Positions 9,040 to 16,795 of a stretch of DNA of 64,000 bases are shown piece by piece. Numbering within the stretch: the first letter of the stretch is position 1; every line of letters begins with the position of its first letter. The notes under the pieces were generated by a model. That model did no database searches and had not been told where the DNA came from. It worked only from the letters and a program-made list of their open reading frames with translations. The stretch is from Joostella atrarenae (GTDB lineage: Bacteria > Bacteroidota > Bacteroidia > Flavobacteriales > Flavobacteriaceae): NCBI RefSeq assembly GCF_021764745.1, contig NZ_JAETXX010000001.1, positions 620,001 to 684,000 of the forward strand, read 5' to 3'. Made by a program: the position numbers and the translations under genes.

Positions 9040-9627
9040 CTAATTAAATACGCATGAGCTCATTAGCATCGGGATTACAAATCCTACAACAATAGAGGAG
9101 ATGACCATTACCCAATCTCGTTTGTTAAATCTAAATACCGACTGGCAGATAAATCCTAAAATTAGAACAATAAGGACTACAATAATCTGTGAGGCTTCTA
9201 TTCCTAATGCAAATTCTAGTAACGGGAGTATCTTGTTGGAAGAACTGGCTACTATTTGCTTAAAGTATGTTGAAAATCCTAATCCGTGAATCAGTCCGAA
9301 AAATAAAGTAGTAAAAAATGTTAAACCGAATGTCTCCTTTTTTGCTCCCTTTCCAGCGGTGAAAATATTAAATACAGCAGTCACAAAAATAGTTACAGGA
9401 ATTAAGCATTCTATAATACTTGAACTTATAGAAACTACCCCATAGGTAGCTAGAATTAGCGATAGCGTATGTCCAACTGTAAACATGGTTACTAGCCATA
9501 GTATTTTTTTCCAGTTAGAAAAAGTATAAGGCACTGTTAGCGCTATAAAAAATAGGATATGATCGTATGCATTAATATCTAATACATGCTCAAGTCCCAG
9601 CTTAAAGTAGAACCAAAATTGATCCAT
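9040..9627 (-). CDS. HupE/UreJ-like membrane protein
   Basis: A 195-residue protein with about six membrane helices. The N-terminus LGLEHVLDINAYDHILFFIAL and the motifs TVGHTLSLILA and GLIHGLGFS, with histidines inside or beside helices, match the HupE/UreJ_2 group. Some members move nickel or cobalt, but the flavobacterial group is uncharacterised and no urease or hydrogenase genes are nearby. A -7 box TAAATTTG lies at 9651-9658 on the minus strand. Substrate unknown. Confidence 0.8.
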   Translation of the reverse strand: MDQFWFYFKLGLEHVLDINAYDHILFFIALTVPYTFSNWKKILWLVTMFTVGHTLSLILATYGVVSISSSIIECLIPVTIFVTAVFNIFTAGKGAKKETFGLTFFTTLFFGLIHGLGFSTYFKQIVASSSNKILPLLEFALGIEASQIIVVLIVLILGFICQSVFRFNKRDWVMVISSIVVGFVIPMLMSSCVFN

Positions 9628-9650
9628 TGCGATTGGTTTAAGGGTTTTTT

Positions 9651-9658
9651 CAAATTTA
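9651..9658 (-). promoter_or_regulatory. -7 promoter box of the HupE-like gene
   Basis: TAAATTTG on the minus strand matches TAnnTTTG exactly and lies 23 nt before the ATG. No -33 TTTG is visible at normal spacing. Confidence 0.4.
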
Positions 9659-9773
9659 CAACTATTTTAAAAAGAGGAATCCTTTTTATAAAATCCTTGC
9701 CTAATTTAAATGATAAAATTCAGTAATTATCAGATCAAATTATTGCTTTTCAGCTAAATAAGTTAATTTATTT

Positions 9774-9795
9774 AAAATTAGTCTAAATTAATTTT
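9774..9795. promoter_or_regulatory. Candidate iron-responsive (Fur-like) operator
   Basis: An inverted repeat AAAATTA-N8-TAATTTT with TTAGTCTAAAT at its centre. TTAGTCTAAAT is the reverse complement of ATTTAGACTAA, which I recall as part of Bacteroidota Fur-box forms. It overlaps the -33 element of the PepSY promoter (9793-9823), the expected position for a repressor site. Confidence 0.45.
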
Positions 9796-9823
9796 GAAGT
9801 TTATATTCGATAAAATATATTTG
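9793..9823 (+). promoter_or_regulatory. Complete Bacteroidota promoter of the PepSY gene
   Basis: TTTG (9793-9796), a 19-nt spacer, then TATATTTG (9816-9823). Both boxes and the spacing match the TTTG-N17..23-TAnnTTTG form exactly. The predicted leader is about 70 nt. Confidence 0.65.
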
Positions 9824-9900
9824 ACTTTTCAAACAAACAGGCTATTTCTAAGTGTTTACACTAAAATGGCACAAGATTTTATGATTCAACTAGCAAACAT

Positions 9901-11031
9901 ATGACCAAAAAGAAGAAGAAATACGGAATAAGGAAGTTTATAAACGATATTCACCTATGGTTAGGAATAGGAAGTGGGATCATATTATTTTTAGTTTGTT
10001 TGAGCGGAACTTTTCTGACATTTGAGCATGAGATAAAAGATATTTTTACTGAAAAAATGGTTGTTACTCCTAGCGGAGAGGCAAAATCTGTTTCAGAACT
10101 TACTGCTTTGATAAATGAAAGTGTAGAAGGAGAACTTACTCGTGTTACGTTGCCTGCTGAAGCAAATCAACCTTATGAGTTTACGGTAAAAACTAACCCG
10201 AAAGATCGAAGAGGGAGTGCTTTTTATGTGAATCCATATACCGCAGAAATTCTAAAAGCGCCAAAATCGAGTGCAGATGGGTTTATGATGTTTATGTTTC
10301 GTATGCACCGTTGGATAATGTTAGAAGTTCCTGTGGGAAGACCAATTGTTGGTATTGCTACTATTATATTTTTAATTCTTTCCGTTTCTGGTATTGTACT
10401 TTGGTTCCCTAAAAAGGTGAAATGGAAGAATATGAAGAGCGGTTTTAAAATTAAAACCAATGCTAACTGGAAGCGTGTTAATCACGATTTACATAATACA
10501 TTAGGTTTCTATGCTTGTATTTTTATTGTCATTATGGGACTTACAGGGCTTTGCTGGTCTTTTGAAGGTTATAGAGATGGACTTAGCGCTGTAATAGGAA
10601 CTAAAGTTTTTGGTAACCGTGGCGGAGGTCCTGCTATAGAAGTAAAAGCACAAGATTCTAAAACAATTACCTTAGAGGAAGCTGTTGCTATTACCAATAA
10701 GGAGTTTGATTTTGAAGGAGATACTAGAGTTTCTTTTCCAAGTAAAAAAAATAAATTTTATAGCATTAGTAAATACAATAAAAGCTCATTTTCTCCTGTA
10801 ACAGCAGATGCTTTAACGCTAGATATTTACGGGAATGTACTTAAAAAAGAATACTTTAATGATAAGCCTCTTATTGTTAGAATTGCAAGTCTTATAAAGC
10901 CAATCCATACAGGGCAGATTTTTGGTTTGTTCTCACAGATACTATACTTTTTGGCTTGTTTAATTGCTACTAGTCTGCCAATAACAGGAACACTTATCTG
11001 GCTAAATAAAATGAAGAAAAAGAAAAAATAA
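9901..11031 (+). CDS. PepSY-associated TM helix protein, probable ferric or siderophore reductase type
   Basis: A 376-residue membrane protein of the PepSY_TM group (PiuB/FoxB/FpvG-like). A lysine-rich N-terminus leads into a helix (WLGIGSGIILFLVCLSGTFL). Periplasmic segments and three further helices follow, and the protein ends in a KMKKKKK tail. Conserved helix-proximal histidines (DIHLWLG, MHRWIM, NHDLHN, IHTGQIFG) are consistent with haem or iron reduction. Related proteins help strip iron from siderophores. A full promoter with a Fur-like box lies upstream and a strong terminator downstream, so the gene looks monocistronic. The iron role is inferred. Confidence 0.85.
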   Translation: MTKKKKKYGIRKFINDIHLWLGIGSGIILFLVCLSGTFLTFEHEIKDIFTEKMVVTPSGEAKSVSELTALINESVEGELTRVTLPAEANQPYEFTVKTNPKDRRGSAFYVNPYTAEILKAPKSSADGFMMFMFRMHRWIMLEVPVGRPIVGIATIIFLILSVSGIVLWFPKKVKWKNMKSGFKIKTNANWKRVNHDLHNTLGFYACIFIVIMGLTGLCWSFEGYRDGLSAVIGTKVFGNRGGGPAIEVKAQDSKTITLEEAVAITNKEFDFEGDTRVSFPSKKNKFYSISKYNKSSFSPVTADALTLDIYGNVLKKEYFNDKPLIVRIASLIKPIHTGQIFGLFSQILYFLACLIATSLPITGTLIWLNKMKKKKK

Positions 11032-11080
11032 ACCACTTATATACAGTACCGGCCAGTGTATGGCATTTAATTGAAAGTGA

Positions 11081-11110
11081 AAAAGCGTGAGGGATTTCCT
11101 CACGCTTTTT
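11081..11110 (+). terminator. Rho-independent terminator after the PepSY gene
   Basis: A 12-bp perfect stem (AAAAGCGTGAGG / CCTCACGCTTTT) with a five-base loop and a following T run. Confidence 0.9.
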
Positions 11111-11184
11111 GTATATATAAGGTTTATTTTTGAAGTTGAATAGACACCAATCACCTCTATTAGAAATACAAAGAGGGTATAATG

Positions 11185-11192
11185 TATCTTTG
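11185..11192 (+). promoter_or_regulatory. -7 promoter box of the TetR gene
   Basis: TATCTTTG matches TAnnTTTG, with the ATG 17 nt further on. No clear -33 box is visible. Confidence 0.45.
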
Positions 11193-11209
11193 CTGAAAAT
11201 ATTTTCAAG

Positions 11210-11767
11210 ATGGATAAACCAACACGGATATTAAATGCTGCCTTAAATGTTATAATAGAAGAGGGTTTGGAGCGTACTCCAATATCTAAAATTGCAGATA
11301 AGGCTGAAGTAGGGATAGGAGCCATTTATAAGTATTTTAAAAACAAGGAAGATATTATAAATGGAATTTATGTGAAGATTAAAGAGGAGGAGGCCGAAAT
11401 GATATTTGTTAATAATGGTCATAACCCATCCGTAAAGGAAACGTTTTATGATTATTATGGTAGGATGATCGATTACTTCTTGCAGCACCCTATGAAGTTC
11501 AATTTTATTAGTCAATATGCTTTCTCTCCAATTGTAAATTCTGACACTCAGAAAAAGGCAATGTCAAGGTTCCATTATTTCGATGCGCTCTATGAAAAAG
11601 GACATACAGAAGGTTTATTTAAAGAAATAGAAGCATCGCATCTTACTTATTTTGTTTTTACATCCATTGCATATTGGTTAAAAGCAGCTAAAGAAATGAA
11701 GATTATTATCGATGATGAATACAAAAATGTATTGCTTCAAATGGCGTGGGATTCTATAAAAAAATAA
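11210..11767 (+). CDS. TetR/AcrR-family regulator
   Basis: A 185-residue repressor. Residues about 5-50 are the TetR HTH (ILNAALNVIIEEGLERTPISKIADKAEVGIGAIYKYFKNKEDI). The rest is a helical ligand and dimer domain of unknown specificity. It is followed after 82 nt by an SDR oxidoreductase gene in the same direction. A 7-bp inverted repeat between them (11788-11805) is a good operator candidate, so the likely job is to control that SDR gene. The target gene now carries a stop codon, while this regulator is intact. Confidence 0.92.
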   Translation: MDKPTRILNAALNVIIEEGLERTPISKIADKAEVGIGAIYKYFKNKEDIINGIYVKIKEEEAEMIFVNNGHNPSVKETFYDYYGRMIDYFLQHPMKFNFISQYAFSPIVNSDTQKKAMSRFHYFDALYEKGHTEGLFKEIEASHLTYFVFTSIAYWLKAAKEMKIIIDDEYKNVLLQMAWDSIKK

Positions 11768-11787
11768 TTGTTTTTTATTTAACAATT

Positions 11788-11805
11788 ACTGAATGAATAT
11801 TCAGT
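11788..11805. promoter_or_regulatory. Candidate TetR operator
   Basis: ACTGAAT-GAAT-ATTCAGT is a perfect inverted repeat with 7-bp arms and a 4-bp centre. It sits between the TetR gene and the SDR gene, about 10 bp before the -7 box TAGTTTTG at 11816-11823, so it covers the -33 position. A bound repressor would block the promoter. Confidence 0.6.
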
Positions 11806-11815
11806 CCTATAAGAG

Positions 11816-11823
11816 TAGTTTTG
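11816..11823 (+). promoter_or_regulatory. -7 promoter box of the SDR gene
   Basis: TAGTTTTG matches TAnnTTTG and lies 26 nt before the SDR ATG. The inverted repeat at 11788-11805 lies directly upstream. Confidence 0.5.
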
Positions 11824-11849
11824 TTTAAAGTATAAACAAACAGATAGTT

Positions 11850-12605
11850 ATGGGTAAGATTGAATTAAATAATAAAGTAGTTGTTGTTGCTGGTGGAGCT
11901 AAAAATCTTGGCGGATTAATAAGTCGAGAAATGGCAAAGAAGGGAGCGAAAATAGTCGTTCATTATCATAGTAATAAATCAAAATCTGATGCTGAAAATA
12001 CTGTTAAAGATATAGTAGATAATGGGGGAGAAGCTTTTAGTATTCAAAGTGATCTAACAAAGGTTGAAAATGTAAAGCAGCTTTTTAAAGCGGCAAAAGA
12101 TAAGTATGGTAGGGTAGATGTAGCTGTAAATACAGCGGGAATGGTATTAAAGAAACCATTTGTAGATACTACCGAAAGCGAATATGATACCATGTTCGAT
12201 GTAAATTCCAAAGCAGCTTATTTATTTATTCAAGAGGCAGGAAAAAGCGTTGAAGACAACGGTAAGATTATCACAATTCTAACATCATTATTAGGAGCAT
12301 ATACAGGCTTGTACTCTACTTATGCTGGAGCAAAAGCGCCAGTGGAGCACTTTACAAGAGCAGCTTCCAAAGAGTTTGGAGGGCGTGGAATCTCTGTATA
12401 GGCAGTAGCACCTGGACCAATGGATACTCCTTTTTTCTACGGACAAGAAGGCGAAGATGCTGTAGCATATCATAAGTCTGCATCTGCATTGGGAGGATTA
12501 ACACAGATAGAAGACATCGTTCCTATAGTTACATTTTTAGCTACTGATGGGTGGTGGATTACCGGACAGACCATTTTGGCAAACGGTGGTTATACAACAA
12601 AATAA
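11850..12605 (+). pseudogene. SDR-family oxidoreductase interrupted by in-frame TAG
   Basis: Short-chain dehydrogenase/reductase, NAD(P)-dependent, 251 codons long. The Rossmann motif VVAGGAKNLGG and the catalytic YAGAK (Tyr-x3-Lys) are present. Codon 184 (12399-12401) is TAG between GISV and AVAPGPMDTPFF, where SDRs have a continuous strand. The same frame then runs on cleanly to 12605 and ends in WITGQTILANGGYTTK, the normal SDR C-terminus. No other frame damage is seen, so the lesion looks recent, or it is a sequencing error. A truncated 183-residue product would lack the substrate lid and last strand and is probably inactive. Read-through of TAG has no support here. Confidence 0.85.
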
Positions 12606-12629
12606 GCATTTAGATACATTTAATTTATT

Positions 12630-12662
12630 AAAGGGGCAGCGATTTAATCCTGCCTCTTTTTG
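12630..12662 (+). terminator. Terminator after the SDR gene
   Basis: AAAGGGGCAG pairs with CTGCCTCTTT (one G-T pair) across a 10-nt loop and runs into T residues. Confidence 0.75.
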
Positions 12663-12714
12663 CGTTATAGTAATTATTAAGGAGTGTGATGCTTTATACC
12701 GATAAATACTAAAA

Positions 12715-12770
12715 GCTCAAAGCTTTAGGCATTATGCTGAAAAATTAGCAGTTTCACTAATTAGTAAATT
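12715..12770. repeat. Dispersed repeat, copy 1 (partial)
   Basis: This segment, containing AGCTTTAGGCATTATGC followed by TGAAAAATTAGCAG and TTTCACTAATTAGTAAATTA, is found again at 14170-14240. The other copy has 21 extra bases between two ATTAGCAG direct repeats, so the difference looks like slippage. The copy marks the left edge of the accessory island. Confidence 0.75.
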
Positions 12771-12771
12771 A

Positions 12772-12815
12772 GACAGTATTCAAATTTTGTGTAAACAAAA
12801 ATTTTGGATACTGTC
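12772..12815. terminator. Large bidirectional terminator-like hairpin
   Basis: GACAGTATTCAAATTTTG and CAAAAATTTTGGATACTGTC form a near-perfect stem of about 18 bp. It lies 3 nt beyond the stop of the minus-strand gene at 12819 and beyond the SDR terminator on the other strand. Confidence 0.6.
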
Positions 12816-12818
12816 TTC

Positions 12819-13301
12819 TTAATTGTCGTTTGGATTGTCATTTACAAGGATTTCTACTGAATCGCCCTTAATTTTCATAAGCACTATTTCTGGTGAATTC
12901 TCAGGCGTAACAACTACTTCCTTTTTCAACTCATTAGAAATAGCTTTTAGAAATCTTATAAGTTTATTATGGTCGTCAATGTTTTTAAATTCTCTAGGGT
13001 CAATGTCGTTTTCAATTTCTGAATTATCAAAGAAATGAGCATTAACTTGAATGTTGTCAGCTATAAAAATTTTTGCAGTTGAACATAGGTTATGATTTCC
13101 ATCCCAATATTCCTGAATCACCGAAAAATCAATCTTAGATTCATCTTTATCTGACTTTCCGTTGTACCAATTAATTTTGAAATTCTGATTTACATATTTA
13201 GTCCAAACCTTCCAATCATTAGCGGAAGTTGAGTGGATATAAATATCTAGCCATCCACCTTCCCAAACGTAAATTTTATTCTTTAATTGATTCCATTTCA
13301 T
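12819..13301 (-). CDS. Hypothetical protein (160 aa), accessory
   Basis: Not recognised. A soluble acidic protein with no signal peptide or membrane helix. It is rich in Trp and aromatic residues in the first 90 residues (YVWEGGWLDIYIH, WKVWTKYVNQNFKINWYNG) and ends in an asparagine- and aspartate-rich tail. The start is the ATG at 13301, with an A-rich leader. It is the first of four same-strand small genes between dispersed repeats. Small acidic single-domain proteins in such islands are sometimes immunity proteins, but no toxin gene is visible. Confidence 0.75.
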   Translation of the reverse strand: MKWNQLKNKIYVWEGGWLDIYIHSTSANDWKVWTKYVNQNFKINWYNGKSDKDESKIDFSVIQEYWDGNHNLCSTAKIFIADNIQVNAHFFDNSEIENDIDPREFKNIDDHNKLIRFLKAISNELKKEVVVTPENSPEIVLMKIKGDSVEILVNDNPNDN

Positions 13302-13355
13302 GTTTTTTTAAAAAGTGTATTTTTTTTGGAACCGGTCTTGATTATGGTGAGCTGT

Positions 13356-13811
13356 TTATTTTTTTCTTGACATATTTCGTAAATCTATTAATGCTTGTTC
13401 TGCATCTTTATTTTCAAAAGATAATAATGATTTTGAATTTATAATGATATATTTTTCGGTTGTACTATTGTCGCTTTTCATTTCGACTGAAATGTATTTA
13501 GTGTTCTTCAATTGAAAAGATGTTGGGTATCCAATCTTATCAAAGGAGTATGATTTTGGTTGCCTAAACTGTTTTTTTAGAATGATATTTTCTTCAATAA
13601 TACGAGCATCACAAGTATAAATAAATAAGTATATAAGAGAACCAATTAATGCCAAAAAAATGATTCCAGCTATTGCCATTCCCATATTTAACTCTTGTTC
13701 TTTAGCGGCAAAAATTAAAATAGGAATCATAAATAAGGTTAATAGGCTTCCCGTATATAGCCCTACATTAGTCCAGTTAGACGATAGTTTAATTTCTTTT
13801 TGATTGTTCAT
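13356..13811 (-). CDS. Small membrane protein with PH-like C-terminal domain
   Basis: A 151-residue protein from the ATG at 13811 (MNNQKEIKLSSNW), which I prefer over an ATG 51 nt upstream because AAAGAAA lies just before it. Two membrane helices (about residues 15-33 and 42-64) are followed by a soluble part (ARIIEENIILKKQFRQPKSYSFDKI...) with the strand pattern of bacterial PH-like domains. The function is unknown. It is separated by 54 nt from the next gene on the same strand and may be co-transcribed with it. Confidence 0.72.
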   Translation of the reverse strand: MNNQKEIKLSSNWTNVGLYTGSLLTLFMIPILIFAAKEQELNMGMAIAGIIFLALIGSLIYLFIYTCDARIIEENIILKKQFRQPKSYSFDKIGYPTSFQLKNTKYISVEMKSDNSTTEKYIIINSKSLLSFENKDAEQALIDLRNMSRKK

Positions 13812-14080
13812 TTCATTTCTTTCTTTTATAATTAAGCGTACCATCTTGGTTATGATTAGCACAACTTAATTTTTCGATTTATTATTTAATAAAACTTTTG
13901 ACTTGAATTTAAATGTCCAGTATTAAAGTCAAGTCAAAAAAACTGTCAGTTTCTATGAGAATATACTAATTTTTGTACTTCAAATGCCGTTTAGTAGCTT
14001 TTTCCAGTTCCTTTGCTTATATAAATACCGCAATTTGCTCCATTGTAAAACATTTCTTTTTTTTATAAATTATCAAAATA
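13812..14080. other. Non-coding stretch upstream of the PH-like gene
   Basis: AT-rich, with no convincing open frame on either strand. It contains an 11-bp inverted repeat TTTTGACTTGA / TCAAGTCAAAA (13896-13939). It lacks a good T tract in the direction of any gene, so its role is unclear. Further right it merges with dispersed repeat copy 2. Confidence 0.6.
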
Positions 14081-14240
14081 AACAAATCATGCTTATTTTC
14101 TATAAATATAATCATTCAATTGGGAAACCGTTTACGGTAATCCGCATTAATAAGAAATAAAGTTTTTAAGCTTTAGGCATTATGCTGAAAAATTAGCAGT
14201 AAGGGAATAGATATTAGCAGTTTCACTAATTAGTAAATTA
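14081..14240. repeat. Dispersed repeat, copy 2 (longest)
   Basis: The first ~105 bp (14081-14185) match 16650-16752 at roughly three bases in four. The core is TCATTCAA...GAAACCGTTTACGGTAATCC...AAAGTTTTTAAGC. ACCGT-TT-ACGGT inside it is a small perfect palindrome. The right part (14170-14240) matches 12721-12770 apart from a 21-bp insertion. The copy joins two otherwise separate repeat segments and separates two pairs of accessory genes. Confidence 0.8.
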
Positions 14241-14536
14241 AAGCTAGAATGTATCTCGATACGTTCCAAATAGCTCCTGATACATGGTATGACGTATCCA
14301 GATACGTCTTTAATCTATATTTATACGTAGCATAACGTATCCCGATACGTTCCGAACCCCAAACTATACGTAGTATTACCTCTCCTGATACGTTCAGGAC
14401 GTATAATTATACGTGGTATAACGTATCCAGATAGGTCCCATACCCCTCCGTATCCGTTGCTGTACGTATCCAAATACATTCGGAAGCCCTATAAATAGGT
14501 GTATTGACGTGTTCGGAGGTGTTTTTCACCCCTTCA
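14236..14536. repeat. Degenerate tandem array with exact 43-bp period
   Basis: Units begin at 14236, 14279, 14322, 14365, 14408, 14451 and (weakly) 14494. The best are the 14322 and 14408 units, reading TATACGT(A/G)G(C/T)ATAACGTATCC, N, GATACGTTCC and about ten variable bases. The core ACGTATCC-N-GATACGT is near-palindromic. Outer units are worn (GATACATGG at 14279, AATAGGTG at 14494). The period is not a multiple of three and no frame is open. No spacers separate the units and no cas genes are near, so this is not CRISPR. Confidence 0.85.
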
Positions 14537-14701
14537 GATGGGTTTTATACGTATGGAAAGGGGTGTTGGATGTATATTTTGGGGTTGTTTGGTGCTTTTT
14601 ATGGGGAGAAATATCTAAAAATGGTGACATCCTCAGGGTGATTGTGATGAAAATATGCATAGAGAAACTGGATTAATGCATCTCATAGGAATCGTTGTTG
14701 A
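14537..14701. other. Non-coding stretch right of the tandem array
   Basis: G- and T-rich sequence at first (repeated GGGGTGTT, GGGGTTG), then ordinary AT-rich DNA up to the stop of the gene at 14702. No gene, hairpin or promoter was identified. Confidence 0.6.
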
Positions 14702-15313
14702 TTAATTTTTCTTTTGATCAATCAGTGTTCTTAAGCTTGTTATCGGATTCAAATTTTCAATATTTGATTCGTCCAATTTAACCCAATCAATCCAGTCTAT
14801 CCCCATCGTAATATCATACTCTCCGATTAAACCGTCCAATAAGATATAAACAGCATTTTTCGTTTGATTATTTCCGTCATAGTCACTAATGTTTAATTCA
14901 ATTCCAAGTTTTCCATATTGTCCATCTATGTATCTAAAATAGATGTCCGAATAACCAATTTTAAAATCCCCATATTGAATATGAATGTCATCTCCTGGAA
15001 TTCTTTGTCTGAAAGCATTGAATTGCCAATTCTTAATTTCAGGTGCTTTTTCTATTAATTTCTCAACAGTAGGAAAAAGATCTTTAATCCCTTCTGCAGA
15101 AACGGTAAATTCTCTAATTCCATTTTTGTAGATCGGACTAAACTCAAAAACTAAATCTTGATTAATTTTTTTTAATTCAGTCGATAATTCACTAAATATT
15201 CTTTCTCTTATTTCAAGATTTTCGATTTCATCGTAATATACTTTCTGGTTTTTAGCAAACCAATTCCAAAACTTGTCCTCTTTTGTTTGTTTGGTGAATA
15301 AAGAAAATCCCAT
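14702..15313 (-). CDS. Hypothetical protein (203 aa), FWNWF-type
   Basis: A soluble 203-residue protein with no signal peptide. It opens with a charged helix and the FWNWFAKN motif. It then has a segment (LVFEFSPIYKNGIREFTVSAEGIKDLFPTVEKLIEKAPEI) that recurs in a widespread family of uncharacterised bacterial proteins as I remember it, and a conserved WQFNAFRQR. It ends with ITSLRTLIDQKKN. No catalytic motif is apparent. It lies 64 nt downstream of the DUF4932 gene on the same strand, between dispersed repeat copies 2 and 3. Confidence 0.75.
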   Translation of the reverse strand: MGFSLFTKQTKEDKFWNWFAKNQKVYYDEIENLEIRERIFSELSTELKKINQDLVFEFSPIYKNGIREFTVSAEGIKDLFPTVEKLIEKAPEIKNWQFNAFRQRIPGDDIHIQYGDFKIGYSDIYFRYIDGQYGKLGIELNISDYDGNNQTKNAVYILLDGLIGEYDITMGIDWIDWVKLDESNIENLNPITSLRTLIDQKKN

Positions 15314-15376
15314 TGATAAAATTATGATTAGTAATATGATTAAGTCCGAAGCCGTATTGTTTATAGGTCGTCTTCG

Positions 15377-16555
15377 CTATAGTTCTTTTTCAAATTCACT
15401 TTTATTTTCTTTGAACACTTCTAAAAGTTCTGGAATAAAATCTTTCCACATTGGATATTTTTCTCGGTTATTTTCATATTCAAGTACTTTTTTTTCTAAT
15501 TGAGGAATGAAGATAAAGTGTTCTTGATTTGTATGGTAATTACGTAAATATTCAGCTCGTTCTTTATCATTTTGGATTTCCGCAACTCTAATCTCTCCTA
15601 AACGTACAAGACTTTCTATTACATAAACTTTCCAAGTTTGTATACCTTTTGACTCCATCTTCTTTTTTAGTTTATCTGTAAATAGATATGAAGAGCTTTC
15701 AATTTTTTCTTGATACGATTCAAGTTCTGAATTCACAAAAGAATGCCCAAATTCGTGTACAGTTAGTGTTATTGCTCTTGGTTTGTAGTCAAAGCCAAAT
15801 TGGTTGTAGTCTTCATTATCTGAGTCAAAAGGAACTTGTACGTATGGACTCATAATTTCATAAACAATCTTGCTATTTTTATGTTCGACTGTTGCCCCAA
15901 TTCCACGACCTTCATTATCTTCTATTGGCCAAATCATCATAGGACTTACCAACGCAATGTATTTTTCTCTGCTGTCTCCGTAGTAAAATTCCATAGCATC
16001 TGTAAACCCTTTTGGTATATGGGATTTAACTTCATTGATTGCACCATTATAAAAGTTGGCATTTCTCGTGTAAAAATCTTCAAGTTTTTCGGTATGGTAA
16101 AAACCGAAAAGTGATTGTAGATAATTGGAAATTAACTGCTCCAATTGTATTTTCGGTTCGCCTTTTAAATGTGTTTGTGAAAATTTGAATTTTGAAGGTT
16201 CTTTTTCAAGGTTGAATTCAGGTTGTTCTAATAAGATTCCCATCATAACATCATTTCCATATCCAAAACTGGCCAAAGTGTCGTTCAATTTAGCAGTTTT
16301 TATTGCAATTTCACTATTTGTTTTATCACCAAAATGAGCTAAAGCGTTTCCAACAATCGGCTGATATTCTTTACAGGTTTTTAATTTGTATTCTTCCCAT
16401 TGCTTATTAGTTTTTCTATGATCAATAGAAATTAACTCGGCAAGAAAATATGTTTCTATATTTCTATTGAACTCAACGTTGAATTTATCGGTATTCTTTT
16501 CTATTTTGCAAGAAAGGAATGAGATTAAAATACCTAAAATCATTAGTTTTCGCAT
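15377..16555 (-). CDS. DUF4932-like lipoprotein, putative zinc metalloprotease
   Basis: A 392-residue predicted lipoprotein: the signal peptide MRKLMILGILISFLSC has a lipobox Cys. Around residue 265 TVHEFGHSFVN provides the HExxH zinc motif, and a glutamate further on (SLVRLGEIRVAE) could be the third ligand. The family is annotated as DUF4932 and has no proven substrate. Location is predicted to be on the outer or inner membrane facing the periplasm or outside. It is the largest gene of the accessory island, and its 3' neighbour is the FWNWF gene. Confidence 0.82.
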   Translation of the reverse strand: MRKLMILGILISFLSCKIEKNTDKFNVEFNRNIETYFLAELISIDHRKTNKQWEEYKLKTCKEYQPIVGNALAHFGDKTNSEIAIKTAKLNDTLASFGYGNDVMMGILLEQPEFNLEKEPSKFKFSQTHLKGEPKIQLEQLISNYLQSLFGFYHTEKLEDFYTRNANFYNGAINEVKSHIPKGFTDAMEFYYGDSREKYIALVSPMMIWPIEDNEGRGIGATVEHKNSKIVYEIMSPYVQVPFDSDNEDYNQFGFDYKPRAITLTVHEFGHSFVNSELESYQEKIESSSYLFTDKLKKKMESKGIQTWKVYVIESLVRLGEIRVAEIQNDKERAEYLRNYHTNQEHFIFIPQLEKKVLEYENNREKYPMWKDFIPELLEVFKENKSEFEKEL

Positions 16556-16649
16556 TACGTTTGCTTTTATGTTCTATTATGATAGACGCAAGTTTTTGTG
16601 AAATGGTTGTATGATGACAGAATTTTTTTAGATCTGGCACAGCAACCAT

Positions 16650-16752
16650 AACAAACGCAATTGCGTTTATTTATCATAAATATAGTCATTCAAATAAGAA
16701 ACCGTTTACGGTAATCCACATTAAGAAGAATTAAAGTTTTTTAAGCATAAAG
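16650..16752. repeat. Dispersed repeat, copy 3
   Basis: Matches 14081-14185: shared AAATATA-TCATTCAA, then GAAACCGTTTACGGTAATCC, then AAAGTTTTTTAAGC. Its left end carries a perfect 16-bp palindrome AAACGCAATTGCGTTT (16653-16668) that the other copy does not keep. Copies 2 and 3 are direct repeats about 2.5 kb apart, flanking the tandem array and two genes. Confidence 0.75.
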
Positions 16753-16795
16753 CATAAAGCTTAAGGCATAAGGCCTAAGGCCTTAGGCTTTATGC
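16752..16795 (-). terminator. Palindromic GGC/AAGC-rich hairpin, probable terminator of the J-domain gene
   Basis: GCATAAAGC (16752-16760) pairs with GCTTTATGC (16787-16795), and the inner AAGGC/GCCTT repeats extend the pairing. It lies 14 nt past the stop of the minus-strand gene at 16809, with a T run (TTAAAAAACTTT on that strand) after it. It also resembles the TTAGGCATTATGC part of the dispersed repeat. Confidence 0.5.

Noticed and set aside
11850-12605. Recoded TAG (read-through or pyrrolysine) in the SDR gene
   Set aside because: No recoding signal is seen, ordinary genes in this window use TAG as a normal stop (for example hemJ and the GNAT gene), and SDRs do not use unusual residues there.
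12819-13301. Immunity protein of a contact-dependent toxin
   Set aside because: Size and acidity would fit, but no polymorphic toxin, secretion gene or known immunity family motif is visible.
13895-13939. Terminator at the TTTTGACTTGA inverted repeat
   Set aside because: It lies upstream of a gene start, the loop is long and there is no proper T tract, so it is noted only as an inverted repeat.
14236-14536. CRISPR array
   Set aside because: The units tile without unique spacers, vary strongly among themselves, and no cas gene is in the window.
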